Positions 56,668 through 64,000 of a DNA stretch of 64,000 bases are shown here, piece after piece. Both the position numbers and the translations under genes were made by a program. This DNA comes from Pseudomonadota bacterium (GTDB lineage Bacteria > Pseudomonadota > Alphaproteobacteria > Acetobacterales > Acetobacteraceae). The stretch lies in the NCBI GenBank assembly GCA_021798915.1, contig JAJZBM010000007.1, forward strand, positions 50,739 through 114,738, in the 5' to 3' direction. The notes under the pieces are model-generated. The model made no database searches and had not been told where the DNA came from. It saw nothing but the letters and a program-made list of their open reading frames with translations. Every line of letters starts with the position of its first letter. Position 1 is the stretch's first letter.

Positions 56668-59600
56668 TTACGGCGTCCCGAGATGGCGGAGGAAAATCGC
56701 CCGCACCCCCGCCGCCGTCTCGTTCAAGGTGGCGTGAAGGCCCGCGATATCAAGCGCGCCGGCGGCACGCAACAGGGCCTCGGCGGCAAGCCCGGGCAAT
56801 GCCCCTGCCGCAAGCCCGACCCCCGGCCGTGGCCCGAGGGTGATGCGGAGCATTTCCTGGACGATGCGGAACAGGCGATCGGCGGCGATCAGCGTCTCCG
56901 CCTCCGCCGTGGTGAGCCAGCCACGCGCGGCGAGGCGGGCGAGCGCGATCCGCGTCGTCGGATGGAGGCCGCCGGGATCGTCGCGCGCCATGATCAATTG
57001 CAGCGCCTGGGCGATGAATTCGACCTCGATCAGCCCGCCTTCGCGGTATTTCACGTCGAACGGCCCGGCCGGCGGATGGTCGCGGGCCAGCCGCCCGCGC
57101 ATCAGGGCGGCATCCGCCAGCACCTTCGCCGCCGGGGCGGCGCCAGGGGGTGCACCAGGGGGCGCACCAGGGGGCGCACCAGGGGGCGCACCGATGATCG
57201 CGCCGGCGATCGCCGCCCGCACCCGGGCCGCGAAGTCCGGCGCCGCGGCGAGCACCCGCGCCCGCGTCAGCGCCATCCGCTCCCAGGTCCACGCCGCCTC
57301 CGCGTGGTAGCGGATGAAGGCGCCGAGCGCGACCGCGACCGGCCCCTTATTGCCCGAGGGGCGAAGCCGCATATCGACGGCATAGAGCGGGCCATCGGCG
57401 TCCGGCGCGGTGAGGGCGGCGACGAAGCCCTGGGCTGCGCGCAGGAACCATTGCCCGGCCGGCAAGCGCCGCTCCCCCCCGGGCTCCCTCCCGGGCTCCC
57501 CCCCGGACTCCCCCCGCGGCGCGCCGTCGCTCTCGCTGACCTGTTCGGGGTGGTCATAGATCAGCATCAGATCGAGATCCGAGCCCGCCATCATCTCCCG
57601 CGAGCCGGCCTTGCCGAGCACCACCACCGCCATCGCGCCGCCGGGGAGCGCCCCTGCGCGCGCCGTGTGATCGGTGAGCACCCGCGCGAGCAGGGCTTCG
57701 AGCGCCGCATCGGCGACCGCGGTCCGCGCCTCGCCGGCGTCGTCGATCCCGATCCGGCCTTCCATCAGGGCGACCGAGAGACGAAAATTCTCCTCCCGCG
57801 CCAGGGCCCTAATGATCCCGATCGCCGCTTCCAGATCAGTGGCATCCCCGAGCCGCTCGGCGAGCAGGCGGGTCGGCGGTGGCGGCGCTTCCGGGGCGAG
57901 CAGCCCCTCGATCGCGCCCGGCGCGCGGGCGAGATGCTCGGCGAGCGCCGGGGCGGCGCCGAGAATCGCCGCGATCCGCGCGATCAGCGCCGGGTTGTGC
58001 TGAAACAGCGAGAAAAGCTGCACCCCGGCGGGAAGGCGCTCCAAAAGCGTCTCCAGGCGGGCGAAAGCGGCTTCGGGATCGGCCTGCGCCCCGAACACGG
58101 CGAGGAGGCGCGGCAGTATCTCGGTCAGCAACTCCCGCGCCCGCGCCGAGCGCAGCGCCCGCACCCGGCCGGAAAGCCAGCCGCGCACCGCCGCCGCGAC
58201 CGCCTCGGGGCGCGTAAATCCCATCTCGCGCACCGCCGCCAGCGTCGCCGCCGCCGGCTCCGGGCCGCTGAAATCGAGCCCGGTCGCCGCCGCCGGCACC
58301 GCCTCGAACACCGCCCGGTAATGATGCGCGACGGCGGCGAGATGGCGCGACAGCCGCGCGAGAAACGCCCCTGTCCCGGCAAAGCCGAGGAACAGGGCAA
58401 AATGCGCGAGCTCGGCCTCCCCCTCCGGCAGGCGCTGGGTCTGGCGATCGGCGATCATTTGCAGCCGGTGCTCGCCGCGGCGCAGAAAGCGATAGGCGGC
58501 GGCCAGGGCGCGCGCGCTTTCCGGCGCCAGATGGCCGGCGCGGCGGAGACGGACGAGCGCCGGCAAGGTCGCCGGGACGCGGAGCCCGGGGTCGCGCCCG
58601 CCCCAGACCAGTTGCAGGGTCTGGACCAGGAATTCGATTTCGCGAATCCCGCCCTGGCCGAGCTTGAGGTCGTGGCCGCGCAGATGAGCGAGCCCGTTGC
58701 CGGTGCCGATCCGCCGCTGCTCGGCCTCGATCCGCCGGCGCATCGCGCCGATGTCATGGATCAGCGCGAAATCGACGCCGCGCCGCCAGATGAAGGGCCG
58801 GATCGCGGCGAGGAAGGTTCGCCCGAGCGCGAGATCGCCGGCGACCGGCCGCGCTTTGAGCAGCGCCGCCCGCTCCCAGCTCTGGCCGAGACTCTCGTAA
58901 TAGGCGATGGCGGCGGGCAGGCTCACCGAGGGCGGCGTCGCCGCGGGGTCGGGGCGGAGGCGGAGATCGGTGCGGAAGACATAGCCCTCGGCGTCGCGCG
59001 TTTCCATCAACGAAACCAACGCCCGAGCGATGCGTGTGAACTGTGCGCCGATCCCGTCCGCGTGGTAGGGATGGGCGGCCGGATCATGCAGCAAGACGAG
59101 ATCGATATCGCTGGAATAATTCAACTCGCGCCCGCCGAGCTTGCCGAGCGCGAGCACGACGAAGCCGGCGCCGCGCGTCGGCCGGGCGCGGTCGGGGAGA
59201 CGGAGCGCGCCGCTCGCTGCCGCGTCGGCGAGGAGATGGGCGGTCGCGAGGCGGAGAGCGGCATCGGCGAAGGCGCTGAGCGCCGCGGTGACGCTTTCGA
59301 GAGGGAAAATACCGGCGATATCGGCGAGGGCGACGATCAGGGCGCAGCGCCGCTTCGCCACCCTGAGCCGCCGCGCGATTTCGGCACGGGCGAGCGTCGG
59401 CGGGCATTGACGGAGCCCGGCATTGATCGCCGCCAGCGCCGGGCGCGGGCCATGGGCGAAAATCTCGTCGAGGGTCGCGGTCTCGCGGCGGGCGAGATCG
59501 GCGAGAAACGGGCTGTTGCCGCCGATCGCGGCGAGCAGGGCGGCGCCCTCGGCCGAGCGCGCCCAGGCCCGCCCGCCGGCGGCGATATCGTCGATCAGCC

Positions 59601-59676
59601 GCGCGCCCGCGGCGGCGTCGGCGGCCGGAGGCAGGCGCCGGCGTGTCCAGATCGGGGCGATGGGGCGCGTCATCAT
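56668..59676 (-). CDS. glnE: Bifunctional glutamine-synthetase adenylyltransferase/deadenylase
   Basis: A 1002-residue regulator that adenylylates and deadenylylates glutamine synthetase according to nitrogen status. Both nucleotidyltransferase halves are present: LGKLGGRELNYSSDIDLVLL (deadenylase, near residue 190) and LGKAGSREMMAGSDLDLMLI (adenylylase, near 695), each followed by GlnD-type helical regions (KLGQGGIREIEFLVQTLQL and KYREGGLIEVEFIAQALQL). Two in-frame low-complexity tracts in the C-terminal half, Gly-Ala-Pro-Pro repeats and a Glu-Pro-Gly-rich stretch near 57480-57535, are not part of the family. It diverges from the AsmA-like gene with 14 bases between starts. Confidence 0.95.
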   Translation of the reverse strand: MMTRPIAPIWTRRRLPPAADAAAGARLIDDIAAGGRAWARSAEGAALLAAIGGNSPFLADLARRETATLDEIFAHGPRPALAAINAGLRQCPPTLARAEIARRLRVAKRRCALIVALADIAGIFPLESVTAALSAFADAALRLATAHLLADAAASGALRLPDRARPTRGAGFVVLALGKLGGRELNYSSDIDLVLLHDPAAHPYHADGIGAQFTRIARALVSLMETRDAEGYVFRTDLRLRPDPAATPPSVSLPAAIAYYESLGQSWERAALLKARPVAGDLALGRTFLAAIRPFIWRRGVDFALIHDIGAMRRRIEAEQRRIGTGNGLAHLRGHDLKLGQGGIREIEFLVQTLQLVWGGRDPGLRVPATLPALVRLRRAGHLAPESARALAAAYRFLRRGEHRLQMIADRQTQRLPEGEAELAHFALFLGFAGTGAFLARLSRHLAAVAHHYRAVFEAVPAAATGLDFSGPEPAAATLAAVREMGFTRPEAVAAAVRGWLSGRVRALRSARARELLTEILPRLLAVFGAQADPEAAFARLETLLERLPAGVQLFSLFQHNPALIARIAAILGAAPALAEHLARAPGAIEGLLAPEAPPPPTRLLAERLGDATDLEAAIGIIRALAREENFRLSVALMEGRIGIDDAGEARTAVADAALEALLARVLTDHTARAGALPGGAMAVVVLGKAGSREMMAGSDLDLMLIYDHPEQVSESDGAPRGESGGEPGREPGGERRLPAGQWFLRAAQGFVAALTAPDADGPLYAVDMRLRPSGNKGPVAVALGAFIRYHAEAAWTWERMALTRARVLAAAPDFAARVRAAIAGAIIGAPPGAPPGAPPGAPPGAAPAAKVLADAALMRGRLARDHPPAGPFDVKYREGGLIEVEFIAQALQLIMARDDPGGLHPTTRIALARLAARGWLTTAEAETLIAADRLFRIVQEMLRITLGPRPGVGLAAGALPGLAAEALLRAAGALDIAGLHATLNETAAGVRAIFLRHLGTP
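57143..57190. repeat. 12-bp in-frame tandem repeat inside glnE
   Basis: Four units of CCAGGGGGCGCA (the first with T for C), read on the coding strand as repeated Gly-Ala-Pro-Pro. Unit length is a multiple of three, so slippage alters protein length without frameshift. The same undecamer occurs in the serC tandem tract at 27.8 kb. Confidence 0.9.
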
Positions 59677-59690
59677 CGGCGAGCGTCGCC

Positions 59691-62600
59691 GTGAAATCCC
59701 TTCCCGGTCAAGCCTCGCTCGCTTACGTCTGGCGCCGGCGGCACTGGCTGCGCCCGGCGTGGTGGGCGCTGCACCGGCTGGCGGCGCTGGCGCTGGCGTT
59801 CGCGGTGCTCGCCTCCCTCGCGCTCGGCGCCGGATTTTGGCGGCTGACCCAGGGGCCGGTCAATCTCGCCTGGCTCGCCCGCCGGCTGGAGGTGGCGGCG
59901 AATCGCGGCGCCCATCCGGTCGTGCTGCATATCGGACAAGCGGCGCTGGTCTGGGAGGGATGGCGGGGGGGCGTCGATCGCCCGATCGATCTTCGCCTCA
60001 CCGATCTCGTCGCGAGCGACCGCGCCGGCCACGAAATCGCGCAAATCCCGCGCGCCGAGGTCTCGCTCGCCCTGCACGCCCTTCTGCTCGGGCGCCTCGC
60101 GCCGCGCGCCGCGGCACTCGATATCGAGCGGCTGCGCGTGGTGCGCGGGCGGGATGGGGTGATATCGCTGTTCGCCGACGCGCAGCCGCCGCGCGCGGCG
60201 ACCCCGGCGGCGGCACTGCTCGTTCCGAGCGGGATCGATCTCGACGATCTCCGCCGCGTCCACCTGACCAGCAGCGAGATCACCGTCACCGACCAGGCGC
60301 TCGGCCTCGATTGGCGAATCGACGGCGCGGAGGCGATGCTCGATCACCGCGCGGATGACGGTTTCTCCGGCGATCTCGCGGCGACCCTCGCCGCCGATGG
60401 CCAGACCCTTCCGCTTCGCGCCCGCGTCACGCTGGCCGAGCGCGGGGCGGCGCCGATCCTGGTCGCGGCGACCCTCGGCCCGATCGTGCCGGCGGCGCTG
60501 GCCGCCGCCGCGCCGGTCTTCGCGCCGCTCAAGGCGGTCGCAGCCCCGCTCGGCGCCGACATCACGCTCCGCTTCGACCGTGATTTCGCCTGGCGCGGGA
60601 TCGCCGGCGCGCTCACCCTCGGGCCCGGGCAGCTCGCGCTCGCGGGCGGCGCGATCCCGCTGCTCGCCGCCCATGTCGCGATCAGCGCGACCGATCACGA
60701 CCATCTGCTGCTCCACGAGCTGTCGGCGACCCTGGCCGCGCCCGATCATGGCCCCGGCCCGACGCTGCGCGGCGAGGGCGTGCTGTCGCGCATGCCTGCG
60801 GGCCGGGTTGCGCTCGCCCTCGATACCCGGCTCGATCATGTCGCTTTCGCCGATCTCGCGCGTTACTGGCCGCCTGGCCTCGCCGCTGACACGCGGGACT
60901 GGCTGGTTGCGAACATCACCGCCGGGGTCGCGCATGACGGGCATCTGAAATTCACCGCCAGCGCCGACCCGGACGGGGCTGCGCCCCGGCTCGACGCGAT
61001 TTCCGGGCAGCTCGCCGGTGATGATCTCACCGTCGCCTGGCTCGCGCCGCTGCCGCCGCTGCGCCACGCCGGCGCGACCTTGACCATCGCCGCCCCGGAT
61101 GCGCTGGACATCGCCGCGCAATCCGGCGAGGTCGCCATCCCCGGCGGCGGCGTGATCCAGCTCACCGCCGGCGCCGTTCACATCGCCGGGCTCGACGCCC
61201 CCGACCAGACCGCCGCGCTGCATGTCGCGCTCACCGGCAGGGTTGCCGACGCGCTGACGCTGCTCGCCAATAAAAGGCTCCATCTCCTCGACCATCGGCC
61301 GGTGCCGCTGCATGACCCGGGCGGCGGGTTCACGGCGGCGCTCGATGTTGCGCTGCCGCTCGCGCGCGAGGTGAAGAGCGACGAGGTCACGATCAAGGCG
61401 ACCGCTGCGGTGCATGATCTCCGTCTGCGCGGGATCGCCGCCGGGCGCGATCTGACCGGCGGGGAGGCGACCCTCGCCATCGACGATTCCGGCCTCCGCG
61501 CCGATGGCACGGCGCTGCTCGCCGGGGTTCCGGCCCGGCTCGGGGTGCGTTTGGATTTCACCGCCGGCCCGCCCGGCCAGGACGTGGCGGAGGTTGCGCT
61601 CCGGGCGCGGCTCGGGGCGGCGGAATTCGCGCGTCTCGGCCTCGATCCCGGCGCTCGCCTGAGCGGTGTGATCCCGCTCGACGCGGAATGGGTCGAACGC
61701 CGCGATGGCGCCGCGACGATCGCGCTCACCGCCGATCTCACCCCGGCCGGCCTCGCGCCGGTGCCGCTCGGCTGGCGGAAGCCGATCGGGGTCGCCGGGC
61801 ATCTCGACGCCGATCTCCGCCTCGATCACGATCGCCTGGTCGGCATCGATCATATCGTTCTGCAGAGCCGGGATGCGACCATTCTCGCCTCGGCCGATAC
61901 CGCGAACGGCGCGCCATGGCATCTCATGATCGCGCGCGGCGATCTCGGCGCGACCCATGTCCATGGCGATCTTCGGTTCCCGGCGGCGAGCGGCGCGCCC
62001 TACCGCCTGCGTCTCAGCGGCGCGAGCCTCGATCTCTCCGGGCGGCGGAAACCCTCGCCGGATGACCACAAGCCGCATGAGGTGCGGCGCCCGGCGGCGG
62101 CGGCCGAGGGGGCGGAGGCGCCAGGGGCGGCATGGCAGGTGGCGGCGACGTTCGATACCGTTCTCCTCGGCCCGGCGCGGCGCATCGGGTTTCTCACGCT
62201 CAACGCCGAGCATGACGGCCGCCTGCTCACCGCATTGAAGGCGGATGGGTTCGACCGGGGCGGCGGCGCGCACGGAAATTTCCACCTCGCGCTCACCCGG
62301 ACGCCGGGCGGCGAGCGGCACCTCACGGCGAGCGCCGATGACGCCGGCGCTCTGCTGGCGAGCCTCGCCGGGGTCGATACCCTGGCCGGCGGGCGGCTCA
62401 GCTTCGCCGGGCGGTTCGACGATGCGAAGCCCGGGCATCCGCTCGACGGCACGCTCGAAATCACCCAGTTCAGCCTGCGCGACGCCCCGCTCACCATGCG
62501 TGTGCTGCAGGGGATGACGGTTTACGGCCTGCTCGGCCAGCAGCCCGGCCGGAACATCGCCTTCGACCGGCTGGTGGCGCCGCTATCCTATCAAAACGAA

Positions 62601-62912
62601 CTGATTTCGCTCGCCAATGCGCGCATGTCCAACGCCTCGCTCGGGTTCACGGCGAAGGGCACGATCGATCTCGACACGAATTTCCTCGACCTCGCCGGCA
62701 CCGTCGTTCCGGCTTATTTCTTCAACTCGCTGCTCGGCCGCATCCCCTTGCTCGGCCGCCTCTTCAGCCCCGAGCGCGGCGGCGGCATCCTCGCGGCCTC
62801 ATACGCGGCGAGCGGGCCACTCGACGATCCGAAAGTCTCGGTCAATCCGCTGACCGCGCTGACCCCCGGATTTACGCGGGATATTTTCAATCTTTTCAAT
62901 AGCGGTAAGTAG
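59691..62912 (+). CDS. AsmA-like C-terminal domain protein (DUF3971/YhdP type), envelope-spanning
   Basis: A protein of about 1073 residues. A short basic N-terminus and one membrane helix (about residues 28-52, HRLAALALAFAVLASLALG) precede a very long periplasmic region of repeating beta-strand pattern. The C-terminal AsmA_2-like block reads LRDAPLTMRVLQGMTVYGLL, NASLGFTAKGTIDLDTNFLDL, GTVVPAYFFNSLLGRIPLLG and GGGILAASYAASGPLDDPKVSVNPL. Relatives such as YhdP and TamB form grooves carrying phospholipid towards the outer membrane; a similar role is likely. The start is a GTG at 59691; a GTG at 59643 inside the glnE start region is the alternative. Confidence 0.85.
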   Translation: MKSLPGQASLAYVWRRRHWLRPAWWALHRLAALALAFAVLASLALGAGFWRLTQGPVNLAWLARRLEVAANRGAHPVVLHIGQAALVWEGWRGGVDRPIDLRLTDLVASDRAGHEIAQIPRAEVSLALHALLLGRLAPRAAALDIERLRVVRGRDGVISLFADAQPPRAATPAAALLVPSGIDLDDLRRVHLTSSEITVTDQALGLDWRIDGAEAMLDHRADDGFSGDLAATLAADGQTLPLRARVTLAERGAAPILVAATLGPIVPAALAAAAPVFAPLKAVAAPLGADITLRFDRDFAWRGIAGALTLGPGQLALAGGAIPLLAAHVAISATDHDHLLLHELSATLAAPDHGPGPTLRGEGVLSRMPAGRVALALDTRLDHVAFADLARYWPPGLAADTRDWLVANITAGVAHDGHLKFTASADPDGAAPRLDAISGQLAGDDLTVAWLAPLPPLRHAGATLTIAAPDALDIAAQSGEVAIPGGGVIQLTAGAVHIAGLDAPDQTAALHVALTGRVADALTLLANKRLHLLDHRPVPLHDPGGGFTAALDVALPLAREVKSDEVTIKATAAVHDLRLRGIAAGRDLTGGEATLAIDDSGLRADGTALLAGVPARLGVRLDFTAGPPGQDVAEVALRARLGAAEFARLGLDPGARLSGVIPLDAEWVERRDGAATIALTADLTPAGLAPVPLGWRKPIGVAGHLDADLRLDHDRLVGIDHIVLQSRDATILASADTANGAPWHLMIARGDLGATHVHGDLRFPAASGAPYRLRLSGASLDLSGRRKPSPDDHKPHEVRRPAAAAEGAEAPGAAWQVAATFDTVLLGPARRIGFLTLNAEHDGRLLTALKADGFDRGGGAHGNFHLALTRTPGGERHLTASADDAGALLASLAGVDTLAGGRLSFAGRFDDAKPGHPLDGTLEITQFSLRDAPLTMRVLQGMTVYGLLGQQPGRNIAFDRLVAPLSYQNELISLANARMSNASLGFTAKGTIDLDTNFLDLAGTVVPAYFFNSLLGRIPLLGRLFSPERGGGILAASYAASGPLDDPKVSVNPLTALTPGFTRDIFNLFNSGK

Positions 62913-63085
62913 GAATCTCACTCATTCCCTGATTTCGGATCATGCGAGCGATCCGCTGCGGGTTCTTGCCTGTGAGACGGCCCGGGCGAAGGCTGTGGTC
63001 AGAGGCACGAAGCCGGTGCTCGGGCATGGTGAGGATCAGGTCGTAGAGCTTGCAGCACCGCGGCTGGCGCGGCGAAACCCCTGGG
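62913..63085. other. Intergenic region upstream of tRNA-Phe
   Basis: No gene recognised. A short minus-strand frame (about 43 codons from an ATG near 63040, ending in TGA within the AsmA-like gene) is open, but it resembles no family I know and has no clear ribosome binding site. Confidence 0.3.
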
Positions 63086-63113
63086 TTGATCCCGCCCCGG
63101 GCATCGGCTATGT
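63086..63113 (+). promoter_or_regulatory. Candidate promoter of tRNA-Phe
   Basis: TTGATC (63086-63091) and CTATGT (63108-63113) with a 16-base spacer, 15 bases before the mature tRNA. The -10 resembles the CTACAT box of the tRNA-Leu promoter in this window. Confidence 0.5.
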
Positions 63114-63128
63114 CGGCGCGACCCGGTT

Positions 63129-63204
63129 GCCCAGGTAGCTCAGTTGGTAGAGCATGCGACTGAAAATCGCAGTGTCGGTGGTTCGATTCCGCCCCTGGGC
63201 ACCA
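63129..63204 (+). tRNA. tRNA-Phe(GAA)
   Basis: A 76-base tRNA with acceptor GCCCAGG/CCTGGGC, A discriminator and encoded CCA. The D-arm is AGCTCAGTTGGTAGAGC, the anticodon loop CTGAAAA has anticodon GAA, and the T-arm loop contains GTTCGATTC. An integrase remnant lies just downstream, so the 3' end is a likely island attachment site. Confidence 0.98.
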
Positions 63205-63315
63205 TTCCCCTCTTCTCCATTGTTTCTTTTCTCCGCCAGGGCCACGCTATGGCCCTCTTATGTCACTGATAAATCGGCATAATGTGGGGGTTTAGCGCGC
63301 GGTAGCGTAGCCGCG

Positions 63316-63391
63316 GATACCATGGCGTGCCCCCGGTATGCCCCTTCGTCTGCTGGTATCCATGTTGGTATCCGACCCCCCTGTTGGTATC
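63316..63391 (+). repeat. Four TGGTATC repeats between tRNA-Phe and the integrase remnant
   Basis: TGGTATC occurs at 63354-63360, 63366-63372 and 63385-63391, with an inverted copy (GATACCA) at 63316-63322. Clustering in the tRNA-integrase interval fits integrase arm-type or excisionase sites of an integrative element. Confidence 0.5.
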
Positions 63392-63414
63392 GTGCCTCCC
63401 AGGAGGACAAGCCG

Positions 63415-63795
63415 ATACCTTTGACGGACGCGAAGTGCCGGTCAGCACAACCCGGACCCAGGCTCCAGAAACTGACCGACGGTGGCGGGCTCCAGCTATG
63501 GCTGCAGCCGACCGGCGCCCGATTGTGGCGGTTCGCCTACCGGTTCGCCGGTAAGCAAAAGCTCCTCGCGCTCGGGGTCTACCCCACGGTTCCGTTGGCG
63601 CGTGCCCGCCAGGCGCGAGAGGACGCGAAGGGCATACTGGCGGATGGCCGAGATCCGGCACTCGAAAAAAAAGCGACAGGCTCAGGCGCGGGCGGACGCC
63701 CCGACGTTCCGCCACATCGCCGCTGAGTATGGCGCGAAGCTCCGGCGAGAGAAGCGGTCAGAGGCGACCATGGCAAAGGTCGAGTGGCTCCTTGG
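63415..63795 (+). pseudogene. Tyrosine integrase remnant (P4-type, Arm DNA-binding domain), inactivated
   Basis: The N-terminal arm-binding domain is clear: PLTDAKCRSAQPGPRLQKL, DGGGLQLWLQPTGARLWRFA, YRFAGKQKLLALGVYPTVPL, ARARQAREDAKGILADGRDP. Three lesions are visible. AGGAGG (63401-63406) is followed at correct spacing by ATA (63415) where ATG is expected. A run of eight A at 63665-63672 shifts the frame; with seven A the protein continues EKKRQAQARADAPTFRHIAAEY. Finally, similarity stops near 63795 after KVEWLLG, with no core-binding or catalytic domain. A TTG at 63421 could give only a short product. Confidence 0.85.
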
Positions 63796-64000
63796 CCCAT
63801 CTTTAGCGCCAAATCACTCATAATTCGCAATGAAATATCGTAACGCACTGATATTGCGTAGAGTTAGTTTGGGTTTTATTTGTAGTGCCATAATAATATT
63901 GGGAATCCCTTGACGGCTCCCGGCGTCAGCCGCATGTCTCAGGCATGTTTATCCGCAAGACAAAAACCCGGAATAAGTCTGATAACGAAACTTATTTCAC
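63796..64000 (+). mobile_element. Left end of an insertion sequence, IS1634-like (continues beyond window)
   Basis: Base composition drops sharply to AT-rich where integrase similarity ends, and a transposase-like start follows at 63945. The exact left end and terminal inverted repeat cannot be fixed because the right end lies outside the window. It appears to have truncated the integrase gene. Confidence 0.5.
63945..64000 (+). CDS. Transposase N-terminus, IS1634/IS4-like (partial)
   Basis: ATG at 63945 gives MFIRKTKTRNKSDNETYF before the window ends. The MFIRK or MYIRK opening followed by a basic stretch and a Tyr-Phe-Thr/Tyr pattern is typical of IS1634-family transposases. Only 18 residues are available, so the assignment is tentative. 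Confidence 0.5.
   Translation, partial: MFIRKTKTRNKSDNETYF

Noticed and set aside
56683..59694. Thousand-codon plus-strand frame opposite glnE, and a similar minus-strand frame opposite the AsmA-like gene
   Set aside because: Their translations are Arg/Gly/Ala-rich with no motifs, while the opposite strands encode recognisable full-length proteins.
62913..63061. Short minus-strand frame with an RIARMIRNQG-like segment between the AsmA-like gene and tRNA-Phe
   Set aside because: Under 60 codons, no ribosome binding site, no recognised family, and its end overlaps the AsmA-like gene; it could be a remnant, but nothing supports it.

Overview
The window is high-GC bacterial chromosome. Four features point to an alphaproteobacterium, most likely Rhodospirillales/Acetobacteraceae (inferred, not proven): the order rnd, kdsD, lptC, lptA, lptB, rpoN, hpf; the overlapping thrB-rnhA pair; the short, HRDC-less RNase D; and the glnE-bcp pair. 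Almost all genes are housekeeping and carried on both strands. The accessory content is a surface-protein locus at about 35-40 kb, three PEP-CTERM proteins, a family of composite intergenic repeats, and a decayed genomic island at the right edge.

Layout. 0-5 kb: a flavin-dependent oxidoreductase (cut by the left edge) and a DUF445 membrane protein on the minus strand, then a GGDEF-EAL protein followed at once by a BLUF blue-light sensor, a likely light-to-c-di-GMP module. 4.7-9.4 kb: gcvT-gcvH-gcvP under a tandem glycine riboswitch. 9.5-13 kb: thrB-rnhA, then two PEP-CTERM surface proteins. 13.2-20 kb: tRNA-Leu, RNase D, and the LPS assembly/sigma-54 operon. 20-23 kb: a DctPQM TRAP transporter with a repeat element between dctQ and dctM. 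23-27 kb: gluQRS, an HNH nuclease and ftsK. 27.6-30.5 kb: serC-serA with a leader that can hide its ribosome binding site. 30.6-34.9 kb: an RND efflux adaptor and pump. 35-40.3 kb: a small PEP-CTERM protein, a terminator, and a 1479-residue protein with four near-identical 116-residue SdrD_B-like repeats and a Gln/Gly/Ser/Trp-rich, silk-like region with one Cys-Asp motif in nearly every unit. 40.4-46 kb: an HdeD-like protein, a second GGDEF-EAL protein, an orphan Anbu proteasome-like protease, an AlkA-type glycosylase and a crotonase-fold protein that lacks both catalytic glutamates. 46-50.3 kb: a four-gene operon (2-hydroxycarboxylate transporter, class III CoA-transferase, CitE-like lyase, alpha/beta hydrolase) that looks like a hydroxy-acid uptake and cleavage pathway. 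50.4-59.7 kb: hisG-hisD, ahcY, rho, secB, bcp, glnE, all on the minus strand. 59.7-63 kb: an AsmA-like envelope protein. 63.1-64 kb: tRNA-Phe used as an island attachment site, with a dead integrase (start codon lost, homopolymer frameshift, 3' end cut off) and the beginning of an IS1634-like transposase.

The points most worth following are the silk-like repeat protein, the four-copy composite hairpin repeat family (including one copy inside an operon and one carrying a 13-bp tandem expansion), the BLUF/c-di-GMP pair, the CoA-dependent hydroxy-acid operon, and the serial decay of the island integrase.
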